Source: Tardiphaga sp052076105 (lineage in GTDB: Bacteria > Pseudomonadota > Alphaproteobacteria > Rhizobiales > Xanthobacteraceae). From it: a stretch of 64,000 nucleotides of DNA. Below the pieces are notes generated by a model. That model was given only the letters and a program-made list of their open reading frames with translations. It did not search any database and was not told the DNA's origin. Location of the stretch: positions 62,001 to 126,000 of the forward strand of contig NZ_CP197245.1 of NCBI RefSeq assembly GCF_052076105.1. The letters are read 5' to 3'. Of the stretch, positions 46,789 through 55,551 are shown in pieces; positions within the stretch are counted from its first letter, which is position 1, and each line of letters opens with the position of its first letter. The translations under genes and the position numbers were made by a program.

Positions 46789-46928
46789 GGCTGTATTCCC
46801 CCGAGCGTGCGATTTTCGATCGCTGATTCCTCGGAGTAAACGTACCGGGGTAGTGTTCCCAAATCCTTACACCTGCGGGTGGGTAAACTTGTCGCGCCGA
46901 GCTGAACGTTAAGATTTTCTACATAACG

Positions 46929-46958
46929 AAAAATCCCCGCCTTTCGGGCGGGGATTTT
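46929..46958 (-). terminator. Rho-independent terminator after serA
   Basis: Stem AAAATCCCCGCC / GGCGGGGATTTT with a 5-base loop and A/T-runs on both sides, 28 bases after the serA stop. Bidirectional in form. Confidence 0.85.
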
Positions 46959-46985
46959 GGCAATGTCAGTTCAGGAGCGGGAGTT

Positions 46986-48575
46986 TCAGAATGTCAGCGC
47001 CTTGGCCTGTTTCACCTGCGGCAGCGCCTGCACCTTGCTCAGCACATCGGCCGGCACAGCGCCGTCGATCTCCACCAGCGCGATGGCGTCACCGCCCTGC
47101 TCGTTGCGGCCGAGATGGAAGGTTGCGATGTTGACCTTGGCGTCGCCGAGCAGCGAGGCGAACTTTCCGATGAAGCCCGGCTTATCCTCGTTGGTGACAT
47201 AGATCATCGACTTCCCGAATTCGGCATCGACGCGGATACCCTTGATATCAACCAGCCGCGGCTTGCCGTCATGATAGACGGTGCCGGACACCGAGCGTTC
47301 CTGTCGTTCGGTGATCACATTGACGGTGATGAGGCTTTCGTAATCGCTCTGCGCCGCGCGCACGACTTCATCGACCACCATGCCACGCTCCTTGGCTACG
47401 GCGGGCGCGGAGACGACGTTGACGTCGCCGAGCATCGGCCGCAGCAATCCGCTCAGTGCTGCAGAGGTCAGGGCCTTGGTCTTCATTTCGGCCACCGCGC
47501 CTTCATAGGTGATCTGCACCTTGACAATGCCGGTCTCGGTGAGCTGACCCGCGAACGAACCGAGCTTCTCGGCGAGTTCGATGAACGGTTTCAGCTTCGG
47601 CGCTTCTTCCGCGGTGATCGACGGGAAGTTCACCGCGTTGGAGATCGCGCCCGACAATAGATAATCCGACATCTGTTCGGCGACCTGCAGCGCGACATTC
47701 TCCTGCGCCTCGGTGGTCGATGCGCCGAGATGCGGCGTGCAGATCACGTTGGGATGGCCGAACAGCACGTTCTTGGTGGCCGGCTCCTCGACGAACACGT
47801 CGAAGGCAGCGCCGGCGACGTGTTTGGAGTTCAAGGCATCGACCAGCGCCTGCTCGTCGACCAGACCGCCGCGGGCGCAATTGATGATGCGCACGCCGGG
47901 CTTCATCTTGGCGATCGCCGCGGCGTCGATGATGTTCTTCGTCTTCTCGGTGAGTGGCGTGTGCAGCGTGATGAAATCGGCGCGCTTGAGCAGATCATCG
48001 AGCTCGACCTTCTCGACGCCGATGTCCTTGGCACGTTCCGGTGACAGGAACGGATCGAAGGCGACGACCTTCATGCGCAAGCCCAGCGCGCGGTCGGCGG
48101 CGATGGCGCCGATATTGCCGCAACCGATCACACCCAGCGTCTTGCCGGTGATCTCGACGCCCATGAAGCGGTTCTTCTCCCACTTGCCGGCCTGTGTCGA
48201 GGCATCGGCCTGCGGGATCTCGCGCGCGAGCGAGAGCATCAGCGTGATTGCGTGTTCGGCAGTCGTGATCGAATTGCCGAACGGCGTGTTCATCACGATG
48301 ATGCCCTTGGCGGTCGCCGCAGGGATTTCGACATTGTCGACGCCGATGCCGGCGCGGCCGATCACCTTCAGGCGCGACGCCTTTTCGAGGATCTTTGCAG
48401 TGGCCTTGGTGGCCGAGCGGATGGCGAGGCCATCATAGTTGCCGATGATCTCGGCGAGCTTGTCCTTGTCCTTGCCGAGGTTCGGCTGGAAGTCGACGTC
48501 GATGCCGCGATCTTTGAAGATCTGGACGGCGGCGGGAGAGAGAGCATCGGAAATGAGAACTTTGGGGGCGGTCAT
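46986..48575 (-). CDS. serA: D-3-phosphoglycerate dehydrogenase
   Basis: First enzyme of serine synthesis: 3-phosphoglycerate and NAD to phosphohydroxypyruvate. At 529 residues it is the long form. NAD-binding GVIGCGNIGAIAADRALG, catalytic Arg in NCARGGLVDE, Glu in FDVFVEEPATKN and His in TPHLGASTTEAQENVA are present; an ASB domain and a C-terminal ACT domain (KPGFIGKFASLLGDAKVNI) follow. The ACT domain may give serine feedback. Start ATG 48575 has GAGGA upstream. It follows serC in the same direction, across 260 bases packed with hairpins. Confidence 0.97.
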   Translation of the reverse strand: MTAPKVLISDALSPAAVQIFKDRGIDVDFQPNLGKDKDKLAEIIGNYDGLAIRSATKATAKILEKASRLKVIGRAGIGVDNVEIPAATAKGIIVMNTPFGNSITTAEHAITLMLSLAREIPQADASTQAGKWEKNRFMGVEITGKTLGVIGCGNIGAIAADRALGLRMKVVAFDPFLSPERAKDIGVEKVELDDLLKRADFITLHTPLTEKTKNIIDAAAIAKMKPGVRIINCARGGLVDEQALVDALNSKHVAGAAFDVFVEEPATKNVLFGHPNVICTPHLGASTTEAQENVALQVAEQMSDYLLSGAISNAVNFPSITAEEAPKLKPFIELAEKLGSFAGQLTETGIVKVQITYEGAVAEMKTKALTSAALSGLLRPMLGDVNVVSAPAVAKERGMVVDEVVRAAQSDYESLITVNVITERQERSVSGTVYHDGKPRLVDIKGIRVDAEFGKSMIYVTNEDKPGFIGKFASLLGDAKVNIATFHLGRNEQGGDAIALVEIDGAVPADVLSKVQALPQVKQAKALTF

Positions 48576-48630
48576 GGGATGTGATCCTCGAAATTTGAGC
48601 CGGTATAGGCGCGACAAACGCAGCAGGCTC

Positions 48631-48826
48631 CTTCTCCCCGTACTTACGGGGGGAAGGCATCGGCGACCTCCGGTCGCCGTCTTAGCTCGAAGAACGCCGC
48701 CACAAAGCGGCGGCTATGATGAGGGGCCGCTTCGGCCCCTGGAATTCAGATGTGAGGAGACGACGTGCCATACCCCTCACCCGCCGCGAAGACGCGGCGA
48801 TCTCTCCCCGTCAAGGACGGGGAGAG
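48631..48826. repeat. Array of hairpins between serC and serA
   Basis: Five successive inverted repeats: CTTCTCCCCGT..ACGGGGGGAAG (48631), CGGCGACC..GGTCGCCG (48661), GCCGCC..GGCGGC (48696), AGGGGCC..GGCCCCT (48722) and CTCTCCCCGTC..GACGGGGAGAG (48802). Probably a composite rhizobial repeat element; it fills most of the serC-serA gap. Confidence 0.7.
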
Positions 48827-48835
48827 ATTATGAGG

Positions 48836-50008
48836 TCAAGCCGCCTTGGCGAGCGAGGCCTTGGTCTCGGCAAAGGCCCAGTCGATCCACTGCGTGAGGA
48901 TTTCGACGTCCCTGGCTTCAACCGTGGCACCACACCAGATGCGCAGACCAGCCGGCGCATCGCGATAATGCGCGAAGTCGAAACCGGCATTTTCCTTCTC
49001 GACAGCCGCGACCAGCTTCTTGGCGAAGTCAGCCTGTGCGTCCGGCGAGAGCGCGGTGATCGCAGGATCGATCACCTTCATGCACACCGACGTGTTGGAA
49101 CGGATCGCGGGATCGGCCGCGAGGAAATCCACCCACGGGGTCTTTGCCTTCCAGTCGGCAAGCACCTTGGTGTTGGCATCGGCACGCGCGATCAGCGCCT
49201 TGAGGCCACCGACGGACTTGGCCCAGCCAAGCGCATCGAGATAGTCCTCAACGCACAGCATCGACGGCGTGTTGATGGTCTCGCCGACAAAGATGCCTTC
49301 GTTGAGCTTGCCGCCCTTGGTCATGCGGAAGATCTTCGGCAGCGGCCACGGCGGCGTGTAGCTCTCCAGACGCGCGACGGCGCGCGGCGACAGAACGAGC
49401 ATGCCATGCGCGGCTTCGCCGCCCAGCGCCTTCTGCCAGGAGAAGGTGACGACATCGAGCTTCGCCCAGTCGAGCGGCTGCGCGAAAGCGGCCGAGGTCG
49501 CGTCGCAGATGGTCAGGCCTTCGCGGTCGGCCTTGATCCAGTCGGCATTCGGTACGCGCACGCCGGAAGTCGTGCCGTTCCAGGTAAAGACGATGTCCGA
49601 CTTCGGATCGGCCTTCGACAGATCGGGAAGCTCGCCATAACCGGCGTGCAGCTTGGTGACGTCCTTGAGCTTCAGCTCCTTGACGATGTCCGAGACCCAG
49701 CCTTCGCCGAAGGATTCCCAGGCGATGGTGGTGACGGGACGCGCCCCAAGCAGCGACCACAGCGCCATCTCGACAGCGCCCGTATCCGATGCCGGCACGA
49801 TACCGATGCGGTAATCTGCGGGCACTTCAAGCACTTCACGCGTCAGATCGATCGCGAGCTTGAGCTTGTTCTTGCCGATCTTCGCGCGGTGCGAACGGCC
49901 AAGAGCGGCGTCGGTGAGTTTTTCGGGGGTCCAGCCGGGGCGCTTGGCGCAGGGGCCGGAGGAGAAATGCGGCACGTTGGGCCGCGAAGCGGGCTTCGCT
50001 GCAGTCAT
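48836..50008 (-). CDS. serC: Phosphoserine aminotransferase
   Basis: Second enzyme of serine synthesis, PLP-dependent; 390 residues. The N-terminal HFSSGPCAKRPGW and the PLP-Lys motif TFSWQKALGGEAAHG are clear, with VPASDTGAVEMALWSLLGAR in the cofactor pocket. Start ATG 50008 has GGAAGG upstream. With serA downstream it forms the serine branch of the pathway. Confidence 0.96.
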   Translation of the reverse strand: MTAAKPASRPNVPHFSSGPCAKRPGWTPEKLTDAALGRSHRAKIGKNKLKLAIDLTREVLEVPADYRIGIVPASDTGAVEMALWSLLGARPVTTIAWESFGEGWVSDIVKELKLKDVTKLHAGYGELPDLSKADPKSDIVFTWNGTTSGVRVPNADWIKADREGLTICDATSAAFAQPLDWAKLDVVTFSWQKALGGEAAHGMLVLSPRAVARLESYTPPWPLPKIFRMTKGGKLNEGIFVGETINTPSMLCVEDYLDALGWAKSVGGLKALIARADANTKVLADWKAKTPWVDFLAADPAIRSNTSVCMKVIDPAITALSPDAQADFAKKLVAAVEKENAGFDFAHYRDAPAGLRIWCGATVEARDVEILTQWIDWAFAETKASLAKAA

Positions 50009-50148
50009 ATTCTATCCTTCCAGATAGCTAGCCTCCCGTTGGGGGGAGGTGTCCCGCTGGCGTGGATATGGGAACCAATCCGGAGCGTCAAGCGACTTCC
50101 GGCCTATCACGCGTGATTGATGGCCGGATGACGCTGCCTGACGCAGGA

Positions 50149-50622
50149 TCATTGTCCGTTGAAACGCAGCGTCATGCCCACATGGCTGTCAGCGAAGCCG
50201 AGCCGCTTGTAGAATCGCTGGGCATCGACCCGGGTCTGATGGGTCAGCAGTTCGACGAGTTTGCATCCCCTCGCCTGCGCCTCGCCGATGGCCCATCGCA
50301 CCAGTTGTTCGCCGATGCCCTGGCTGCGCAGCGTCGTCGACACACGAACATCCTCGATGAGCGCACGCGAAGCGCCCTGCGAGCTCAAGCCCGGCAGGAT
50401 GCAGAGCTGCAGGCATCCGACCACGCTGCCGTCGCCGCCTTCTGCAACCATCAACTGGATATTCGGATCACGCGCGACCTTGTCGAAGGCCTCGTAATAG
50501 GATTGCGGCAACGGATCCTCGATGCGCTCACGGCCACGGCCGAGCGCATCATCGGCCAGCATCGCCACGATCGCGACGACGTCCTCGCGGCGCGCAGGCC
50601 GTAGCTTGATCTGCGGTTTCAC
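50149..50622 (-). CDS. GNAT N-acetyltransferase
   Basis: Protein of 157 residues. The acetyl-CoA loop motif VSTTLRSQGIGEQLVRWAIGE (R/Q-x-x-G-x-G/A) and the later YKRLGFADSH are typical. No substrate can be read. Its ATG overlaps the glutathione transferase stop by four bases, so the two are translationally coupled. Confidence 0.87.
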   Translation of the reverse strand: MKPQIKLRPARREDVVAIVAMLADDALGRGRERIEDPLPQSYYEAFDKVARDPNIQLMVAEGGDGSVVGCLQLCILPGLSSQGASRALIEDVRVSTTLRSQGIGEQLVRWAIGEAQARGCKLVELLTHQTRVDAQRFYKRLGFADSHVGMTLRFNGQ

Positions 50623-51200
50623 GAAATACCCAATGCCTTCTCGCTGTCAGCGATCCAGCGCCTGATCGATGCGTAACCATCGAGATGGAAGCCGCCCTCA
50701 TGGGCAACGCGCGTATAGGCCAGCAACGACGCGTCGGCCAGCGAAACGCGATCTCCGACAAGGAAGCGCGATGTTGTCAGATGATGCTCCATGCGCGCCA
50801 GCGCGAAATAGCCGCGCTTGAGCTTCTCGGGGTCGAGATCCGAAATGGCCTTGCCGAGATAGACGATCTGATAGCGGCACACCGCGATATAGGGCTCGTG
50901 GCTGTATTGCTCCCAGAACAGCCATTCATCCATCTTGGCGGCATCATAGGCATCGGTCGGGATCAGATCGCTGCCACGCGCGAGATATCGGATGATGGCG
51001 TTGGATTGCGCGAGCGGGCGGCCGTCGCCGAGCACGATGGTCGGCACCTGTCCGGCGCCGTTAAGCGCCAGAAACTCCGGCGTCCGGCTCTCGCCTTTGC
51101 TGGTGTCGACATCGATCCACGCATAGGGAAGCTTGAGGTGATCGCTCACCCACTTCACCTTCAGGCAATTGCCGGAATTCAGGTCACCGTAGATTTTCAT
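50619..51200 (-). CDS. Glutathione S-transferase
   Basis: Protein of 193 residues from ATG 51200; a frame running to 51437 is an artefact. The N-terminal thioredoxin fold has the cis-Pro in GQVPTIVLGDG and the glutathione-binding LAQSNAIIRYLA; the C-terminal helical domain has the capping motif FLVGDRVSLADASLLAYTR. Conjugates or isomerises electrophiles in the cytosol. First gene of the GST-GNAT pair. Confidence 0.9.
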   Translation of the reverse strand: MKIYGDLNSGNCLKVKWVSDHLKLPYAWIDVDTSKGESRTPEFLALNGAGQVPTIVLGDGRPLAQSNAIIRYLARGSDLIPTDAYDAAKMDEWLFWEQYSHEPYIAVCRYQIVYLGKAISDLDPEKLKRGYFALARMEHHLTTSRFLVGDRVSLADASLLAYTRVAHEGGFHLDGYASIRRWIADSEKALGIS

Positions 51201-51294
51201 GATGGCTGCCCCCGCTCTTGAAGCGGAAAAGCAGCATCTGGATCGAATGATGTCAACAAGATCGAAGCCACGCGGGACGCGGCCTCGCCAAATA

Positions 51295-52140
51295 TCAGAA
51301 CCGGTAGCCGACGCCTGCGCGTACGGTGTTGATGGTGGTATCAACCGCGGATGTGAAGCGGATGTATTCCCACTCACCGCGCAGGAACAGACCGCCGACG
51401 AGATTGACGTCAACACCGAGGCCTGCAGTGTATCCATAGATCAGGCGGTTATATTGCCCGCTGGTCGCGGACAATGGCTGCCTTGGCCCGAGCAGACTTG
51501 GCGGGGTGGTCGATGCCGGCCCCGCGGTAACGTCCCCGTCGATCCTGACCGATCGGACCGTATCAGCCTGACCGAGCGCAAGGCCGCCAAACATATAGGG
51601 CATGAAGCCGCCCCAGACGTAGCCGGCGCGTGCGCGGAAGGTGCCTATATCAGTGATGTTGATCGAACTCGTCGCCGACGACGTGACGGAATGATAGTCA
51701 CCATCCGACAGTGGCTGAGAGCTTATGCGGGACATCGTGCCCGTCGATGAACCGCCGAACTTGCCGTGCAGATAGCTCATTTCAAGGCCGATAACGACAT
51801 CATCCCACTGCGAATTGTAACCCGCAAAGGCACCATAGCCGTGGCCATGTGACGACTGTTTCGAGAAGCTTAGCGGCCATTGCGACACGCCCATCTCGTT
51901 TTCGACCAGAGTATTGGCGAGCAGGGCCCCCGTCATGTTCGAATTCGAGCCCGTGAACTTCTCGTCGGAAGTGCCGTATCCGGCCTGGCCGCCGATGTAG
52001 AAGCCCTCCCAGATCGGCCGCGGAGCAATCGGCCCGTCCTGGAGGGAGCCGCGCAAGAATGGGAGTTCCGGCATGTCGGCCGCTTGAGCGGTTTGCACGG
52101 CGCCCAGCAGTGCTGCAGCGATCAGAAGTCTACGCATCAC
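51295..52140 (-). CDS. Outer-membrane beta-barrel protein, Omp31-like
   Basis: Protein of 281 residues with a signal peptide (LLIAAALLGAVQTAQAADM). The mature part begins IWEGFYIGGQAGYG and ends VRAGVGYRF, the C-terminal Phe expected of outer-membrane barrels. Amphipathic strands alternate with Ser/Gly loops. Probably an eight-strand porin-like or structural surface protein. Confidence 0.87.
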   Translation of the reverse strand: MMRRLLIAAALLGAVQTAQAADMPELPFLRGSLQDGPIAPRPIWEGFYIGGQAGYGTSDEKFTGSNSNMTGALLANTLVENEMGVSQWPLSFSKQSSHGHGYGAFAGYNSQWDDVVIGLEMSYLHGKFGGSSTGTMSRISSQPLSDGDYHSVTSSATSSINITDIGTFRARAGYVWGGFMPYMFGGLALGQADTVRSVRIDGDVTAGPASTTPPSLLGPRQPLSATSGQYNRLIYGYTAGLGVDVNLVGGLFLRGEWEYIRFTSAVDTTINTVRAGVGYRF

Positions 52141-52226
52141 GACAATTCCTCAACTCACCGAACTGTCCCGATCATCCGCTGTTAACCTTAATCATTGGTT
52201 GCAATCATACCATCAGCGCAAAACAA

Positions 52227-52253
52227 AACGGCGCGGGAAGCTCCCGCGCCGTT
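52227..52253 (-). terminator. Rho-independent terminator after Omp gene
   Basis: Stem AACGGCGCGGGA / TCCCGCGCCGTT with 3-base loop, 38 bases after the barrel gene (290 residues) stop, followed on the minus strand by TTTTGTTTTG. A strong terminator. Confidence 0.85.
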
Positions 52254-52290
52254 AAGATGTCTTAAGATAGTTGAGGCGATGAGCGCTCGC

Positions 52291-53163
52291 TTAGCCCTTG
52301 CGGATCAACGGCGGCGGCGGCGCATAGGCCGGCGGGCTGTCGAGATTCCAGCGCACGCCGAGCTTCAGGTCATGCGAGGTGATGTCCTTGAACTGCATCG
52401 CCACGCCGCGGGTGAAGCCGTCATAGGTCGAGACCGGTCCAGTCTGGCCATCGCCGAGATTCATGTAGCTGTAGCCGAGTTCGACGGTCATTGCCGGATT
52501 GACCTTGTAGGCCAGACCCGTGTGCAAGGCCCATGCGAAGTTCCACTTCGATGCTGCCGGTGCGCTGGCATAGCTCGGGAACGGGCCGCCGATGAAGGGC
52601 ACGCCGCCGGCGGAGCCAACATTGATAGCACCGTTATCCGTGTAGTTCCCGATATTGACCCGCGCCATACCGACACCGGCGCCGACGAACGGGGTCACGC
52701 ACCACCAGGTGCCGAGATCGACGTAACCATTGGCCATCACCACCCATTCGGACTTGGTGGCGTTGTAGTTATTCACACCGGTACCAACGAGACCGCTCGA
52801 CGGGAACGTCACGTGATCGGTGCCCTTGAAGTTCGAATTGCCGCGATACTGGCCGGTGATGTCACCGCGGAACCAGTTGTTGAACTGATAACCGACACCG
52901 AGCTGGAAGATGCCAGCCGTATCGAAGGCGGTGGTCTGCTGAAGCGAGAGGAGACTGGCGTTGCGACCGTCACCCATCTCGATGTTCTTGACGCGCTGAT
53001 TGCTGAAACCGATATCGCCGCGCAGGTACCAGCCACCGAAATCTTCGACCGGGGGCGGAGCATACATCTGCGGGGGCGGGGCAATAGGCATGTCGGCAGC
53101 GAAAACAGCGGTCGACATCAGGGAAGCCGCGCCGGCGGCCAGAATGAATTTAACGCTACGCAT
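52291..53163 (-). CDS. Outer-membrane barrel protein, Omp31/porin-like
   Basis: Protein of 290 residues from ATG 53163 behind AAGGA. Signal peptide ends TAVFAADM. Barrel strands follow a short Pro-rich linker (PIAPPPQMYAPPP): GWYLRGDIGFSNQ, FQLGVGYQFNNWFRGDITG, VTPFVGAGVGMARV, MTVELGYSYMNLGDG and LKLGVRWNLD. Similar in layout to the previous barrel but with a different sequence, so a diverged paralogue family rather than a recent duplicate. Confidence 0.88.
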   Translation of the reverse strand: MRSVKFILAAGAASLMSTAVFAADMPIAPPPQMYAPPPVEDFGGWYLRGDIGFSNQRVKNIEMGDGRNASLLSLQQTTAFDTAGIFQLGVGYQFNNWFRGDITGQYRGNSNFKGTDHVTFPSSGLVGTGVNNYNATKSEWVVMANGYVDLGTWWCVTPFVGAGVGMARVNIGNYTDNGAINVGSAGGVPFIGGPFPSYASAPAASKWNFAWALHTGLAYKVNPAMTVELGYSYMNLGDGQTGPVSTYDGFTRGVAMQFKDITSHDLKLGVRWNLDSPPAYAPPPPLIRKG

Positions 53164-53468
53164 TGGCTTCGTCCTTTTGGGCCAAAGAGGCAACTAATGG
53201 AGGCCTCACACTCGGAAACTCACAATCGGACGATGACACCAACTCCTTAAGCGGCACTTAACCCTAACTTTTAAGGTTGATATTTGGTGACGAAAATGCA
53301 CGCAAGTCCCATCACGCCGCTGCGTCGCCACAGTTACTAACAATGTCTTGCTATCAAAACGCGCTATAATGCATCGCGGCGGCGCCAGGTGTTAACGTGG
53401 GCGACCGATCGGTTAACAAACTATAACAAACTGGAAACAGGACTGCGCGAGCACATCACGCGCCGCAT
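53164..53468. other. Intergenic leader of Omp gene
   Basis: An A/T-richer region that must hold the Omp promoter. No gene seen. It adjoins repeat copy D, and the GTTAAC and TATAAC sequences near 53390-53430 are unexplained but do not form a known operator. Confidence 0.4.
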
Positions 53469-53590
53469 GTCGTCCCCGCGAAGGCGGGGACCCATAACCA
53501 CGGTCAGTACAATTCAAACGGCAGAGCTATAACGACCGCGTCACTATTGCTTCGACAGCGGCTATGGGTCCCCGCCTTCGCGGGGACGAC
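53469..53590. repeat. Palindromic repeat element, copy D
   Basis: A 122-base member of the GTCGTCCCCGCG family, in the opposite orientation to copies B, C and E (left end reads CCATAACCACGGTCAG). It lies downstream of glmM, between its stop and the Omp leader. Confidence 0.88.
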
Positions 53591-53627
53591 AATTGAGAGA
53601 TCTGCGGACTAACTGAGAGAGTTGCAC

Positions 53628-54974
53628 TTACGCCGCGGCTGCGTGGCCCAGCGCGTCAACGATGGCATCCACCACTTCCTCGACCATTACGCGGTCATCG
53701 CCCTCTCCCATCACGCGGATGACCGGCTCCGTGCCCGACGGGCGGATCAGGAGACGACCATGGCCGTTGAGGCGCTGTTCGCCGGCGGCGATGGTGGACC
53801 TCACATCCGCATCATCGAGCGGCTTGCCGCTGCGATAACGCACATTCTTCAGGATCTGCGGCAGCGGATCGAACAGGTGGCAGACTTCCGACACCGGCCG
53901 ACCGAGCTTGGTCACCACGGCCAGCACCTGCAGCGCGGCCACGAAACCGTCGCCTGTCGTCGCATGATCCGACATGATGATGTGGCCGGAGGGTTCGCCG
54001 CCGACATTGTAACCCTGCTGCAGCATCTGCTCGAGCACATAGCGATCGCCCACCGCGGTGCGGATGAGGTCGATGCCCTGCCCCTTCAGGAAGCGCTCCA
54101 GACCAAGATTTGACATCACGGTGGAGACGATGCCCGGCTTGGCCAGCCGCCCGTCTTCCTTCCAGCTCTGCGCAATAACCGCGAGCAACTGGTCGCCATC
54201 GACCAGATGGCCACGCTCGTCGACCATGATCAGCCGATCGGCGTCGCCATCCAGCGCAATGCCGATATCGGCGCGCATCTCGCGCACCTTGCGGCTCAGC
54301 GCTTCCGGCGCGGTCGATCCGCATTCCTTGTTGATGTTGAAACCGTCCGGCTCGACGCCGATGGAGATGACGTCCGCACCGAGCTCCCAGAGCGCTTCCG
54401 GCGCGACCTTGTAGGCGGCGCCATGGGCGCAATCGATGACGACGCGCAGGCCATCAAGGCTGAGATTGCGCGGCAGCGTGCGTTTGGCGAATTCGATGTA
54501 GCGATCATGCACCCCGTCGATGCGGCGTGCGCGACCGAGGCTGGCGCTCTGCGACAGTTTCTTGTCGAGATTGTCGTCGAGCAATTCCTCGATCTGCTTC
54601 TCGACATCGTCCGACAGCTTGAAGCCGAGCGGCCCGAACAGCTTGATGCCGTTGTCCTCGAACAGATTGTGCGATGCGGAAATCATCACACCAAGATCGG
54701 CGCGCATCGACTTGGTCAGCATCGCCACGGCGGGCGTCGGCATCGGCCCGACCAGCAGCACGTCCATGCCGACCGACGTGAAGCCTGCCACCAGCGCATT
54801 TTCGATCATGTAACCGGACAACCGGGTGTCCTTGCCAATCACGACACGATGGCGGTGTTCGCCGCGCTGAAACACAAGACCTGCCGCCTGACCGACCTTC
54901 AGCGCCAGCTCCGGCGTGATCAAACCATTGGCGCGGCCGCGAATGCCGTCTGTCCCGAAATATTTACGGCTCAT
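53628..54974 (-). CDS. glmM: Phosphoglucosamine mutase
   Basis: Converts glucosamine-6-phosphate to glucosamine-1-phosphate on the way to UDP-GlcNAc for cell wall and LPS. About 448 residues from ATG 54974. The phosphoserine motif ISASHN, the metal-binding ALDGDADR, the sugar-recognition GEPSGHIIMSD and the phosphate loop RPSGTEPVIRVM are all intact. Confidence 0.97.
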   Translation of the reverse strand: MSRKYFGTDGIRGRANGLITPELALKVGQAAGLVFQRGEHRHRVVIGKDTRLSGYMIENALVAGFTSVGMDVLLVGPMPTPAVAMLTKSMRADLGVMISASHNLFEDNGIKLFGPLGFKLSDDVEKQIEELLDDNLDKKLSQSASLGRARRIDGVHDRYIEFAKRTLPRNLSLDGLRVVIDCAHGAAYKVAPEALWELGADVISIGVEPDGFNINKECGSTAPEALSRKVREMRADIGIALDGDADRLIMVDERGHLVDGDQLLAVIAQSWKEDGRLAKPGIVSTVMSNLGLERFLKGQGIDLIRTAVGDRYVLEQMLQQGYNVGGEPSGHIIMSDHATTGDGFVAALQVLAVVTKLGRPVSEVCHLFDPLPQILKNVRYRSGKPLDDADVRSTIAAGEQRLNGHGRLLIRPSGTEPVIRVMGEGDDRVMVEEVVDAIVDALGHAAAA

Positions 54975-55218
54975 GGTAACCCCCAATGCCCTCGCGCCTT
55001 GCGCGAAAGCTCAAAAACCCGTCTCAGGCAACTCACCATTGGCGGCGCCATACATGTGACGGACTTATAAGGCTCCGGCCCCTAAAATCGCTTCAAAAAA
55101 TATGATGAATCATTACCAAGCCCGAAGCGGGAAATCAACTGCAATCCATTGATATTACTTGTCTATCACCTTCGAGGTAATACCTTCGATGGAGCGCCGG
55201 CTGATGGAACCGGCCGGC

Positions 55219-55428
55219 TCAGCCCTTTCGCTTGATATGCGCGTCCGCCTTTGAATGGGCAGGCTGGGTCACACTGACCGGATCGGAGCCCGGAAAAGTC
55301 TCTTCCAGCCCTTCGTCCAGCGCAACTTCCAGCTGTCGCTTTTCTTCATCCGTGGCTGCCTTGCCGGCTCCATGAGCCGCCGGTTTTGTCGCTGGATTTG
55401 TCGTTGGATTTGTTTTGGAGCCGGACAT
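55219..55428 (-). CDS. Small conserved acidic protein
   Basis: Sixty-nine residues from ATG 55428 behind a strong AAGGAGG. A Thr/Asn/Pro-rich head precedes a conserved-looking segment LDEGLEETFPGSDPVSVTQP and a basic tail. I recognise this segment as shared by small hypothetical proteins of alphaproteobacteria; function unknown. Confidence 0.75.
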   Translation of the reverse strand: MSGSKTNPTTNPATKPAAHGAGKAATDEEKRQLEVALDEGLEETFPGSDPVSVTQPAHSKADAHIKRKG

Positions 55429-55551
55429 TCTGCCCTCCTTCAATTTCGACGACATTCCGATGACAAGGATGATATGGCGGACCGCCTAACCATGCTAGAT
55501 GACACCGAAACAAGCAAATACAAGCAAAGACAAGGACGGCTGGGACATCTC

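Noticed and set aside
45052..46839. 595-codon open frame on the plus strand
   Set aside because: It is the antisense shadow of the chemoreceptor, created by its GC-rich codon use. The minus-strand frame has clear TM, HAMP and signalling motifs; this one has none.
48716..50116. 466-codon plus-strand frame over serC
   Set aside because: Antisense artefact; the start lies in the hairpin array and no motif is present.
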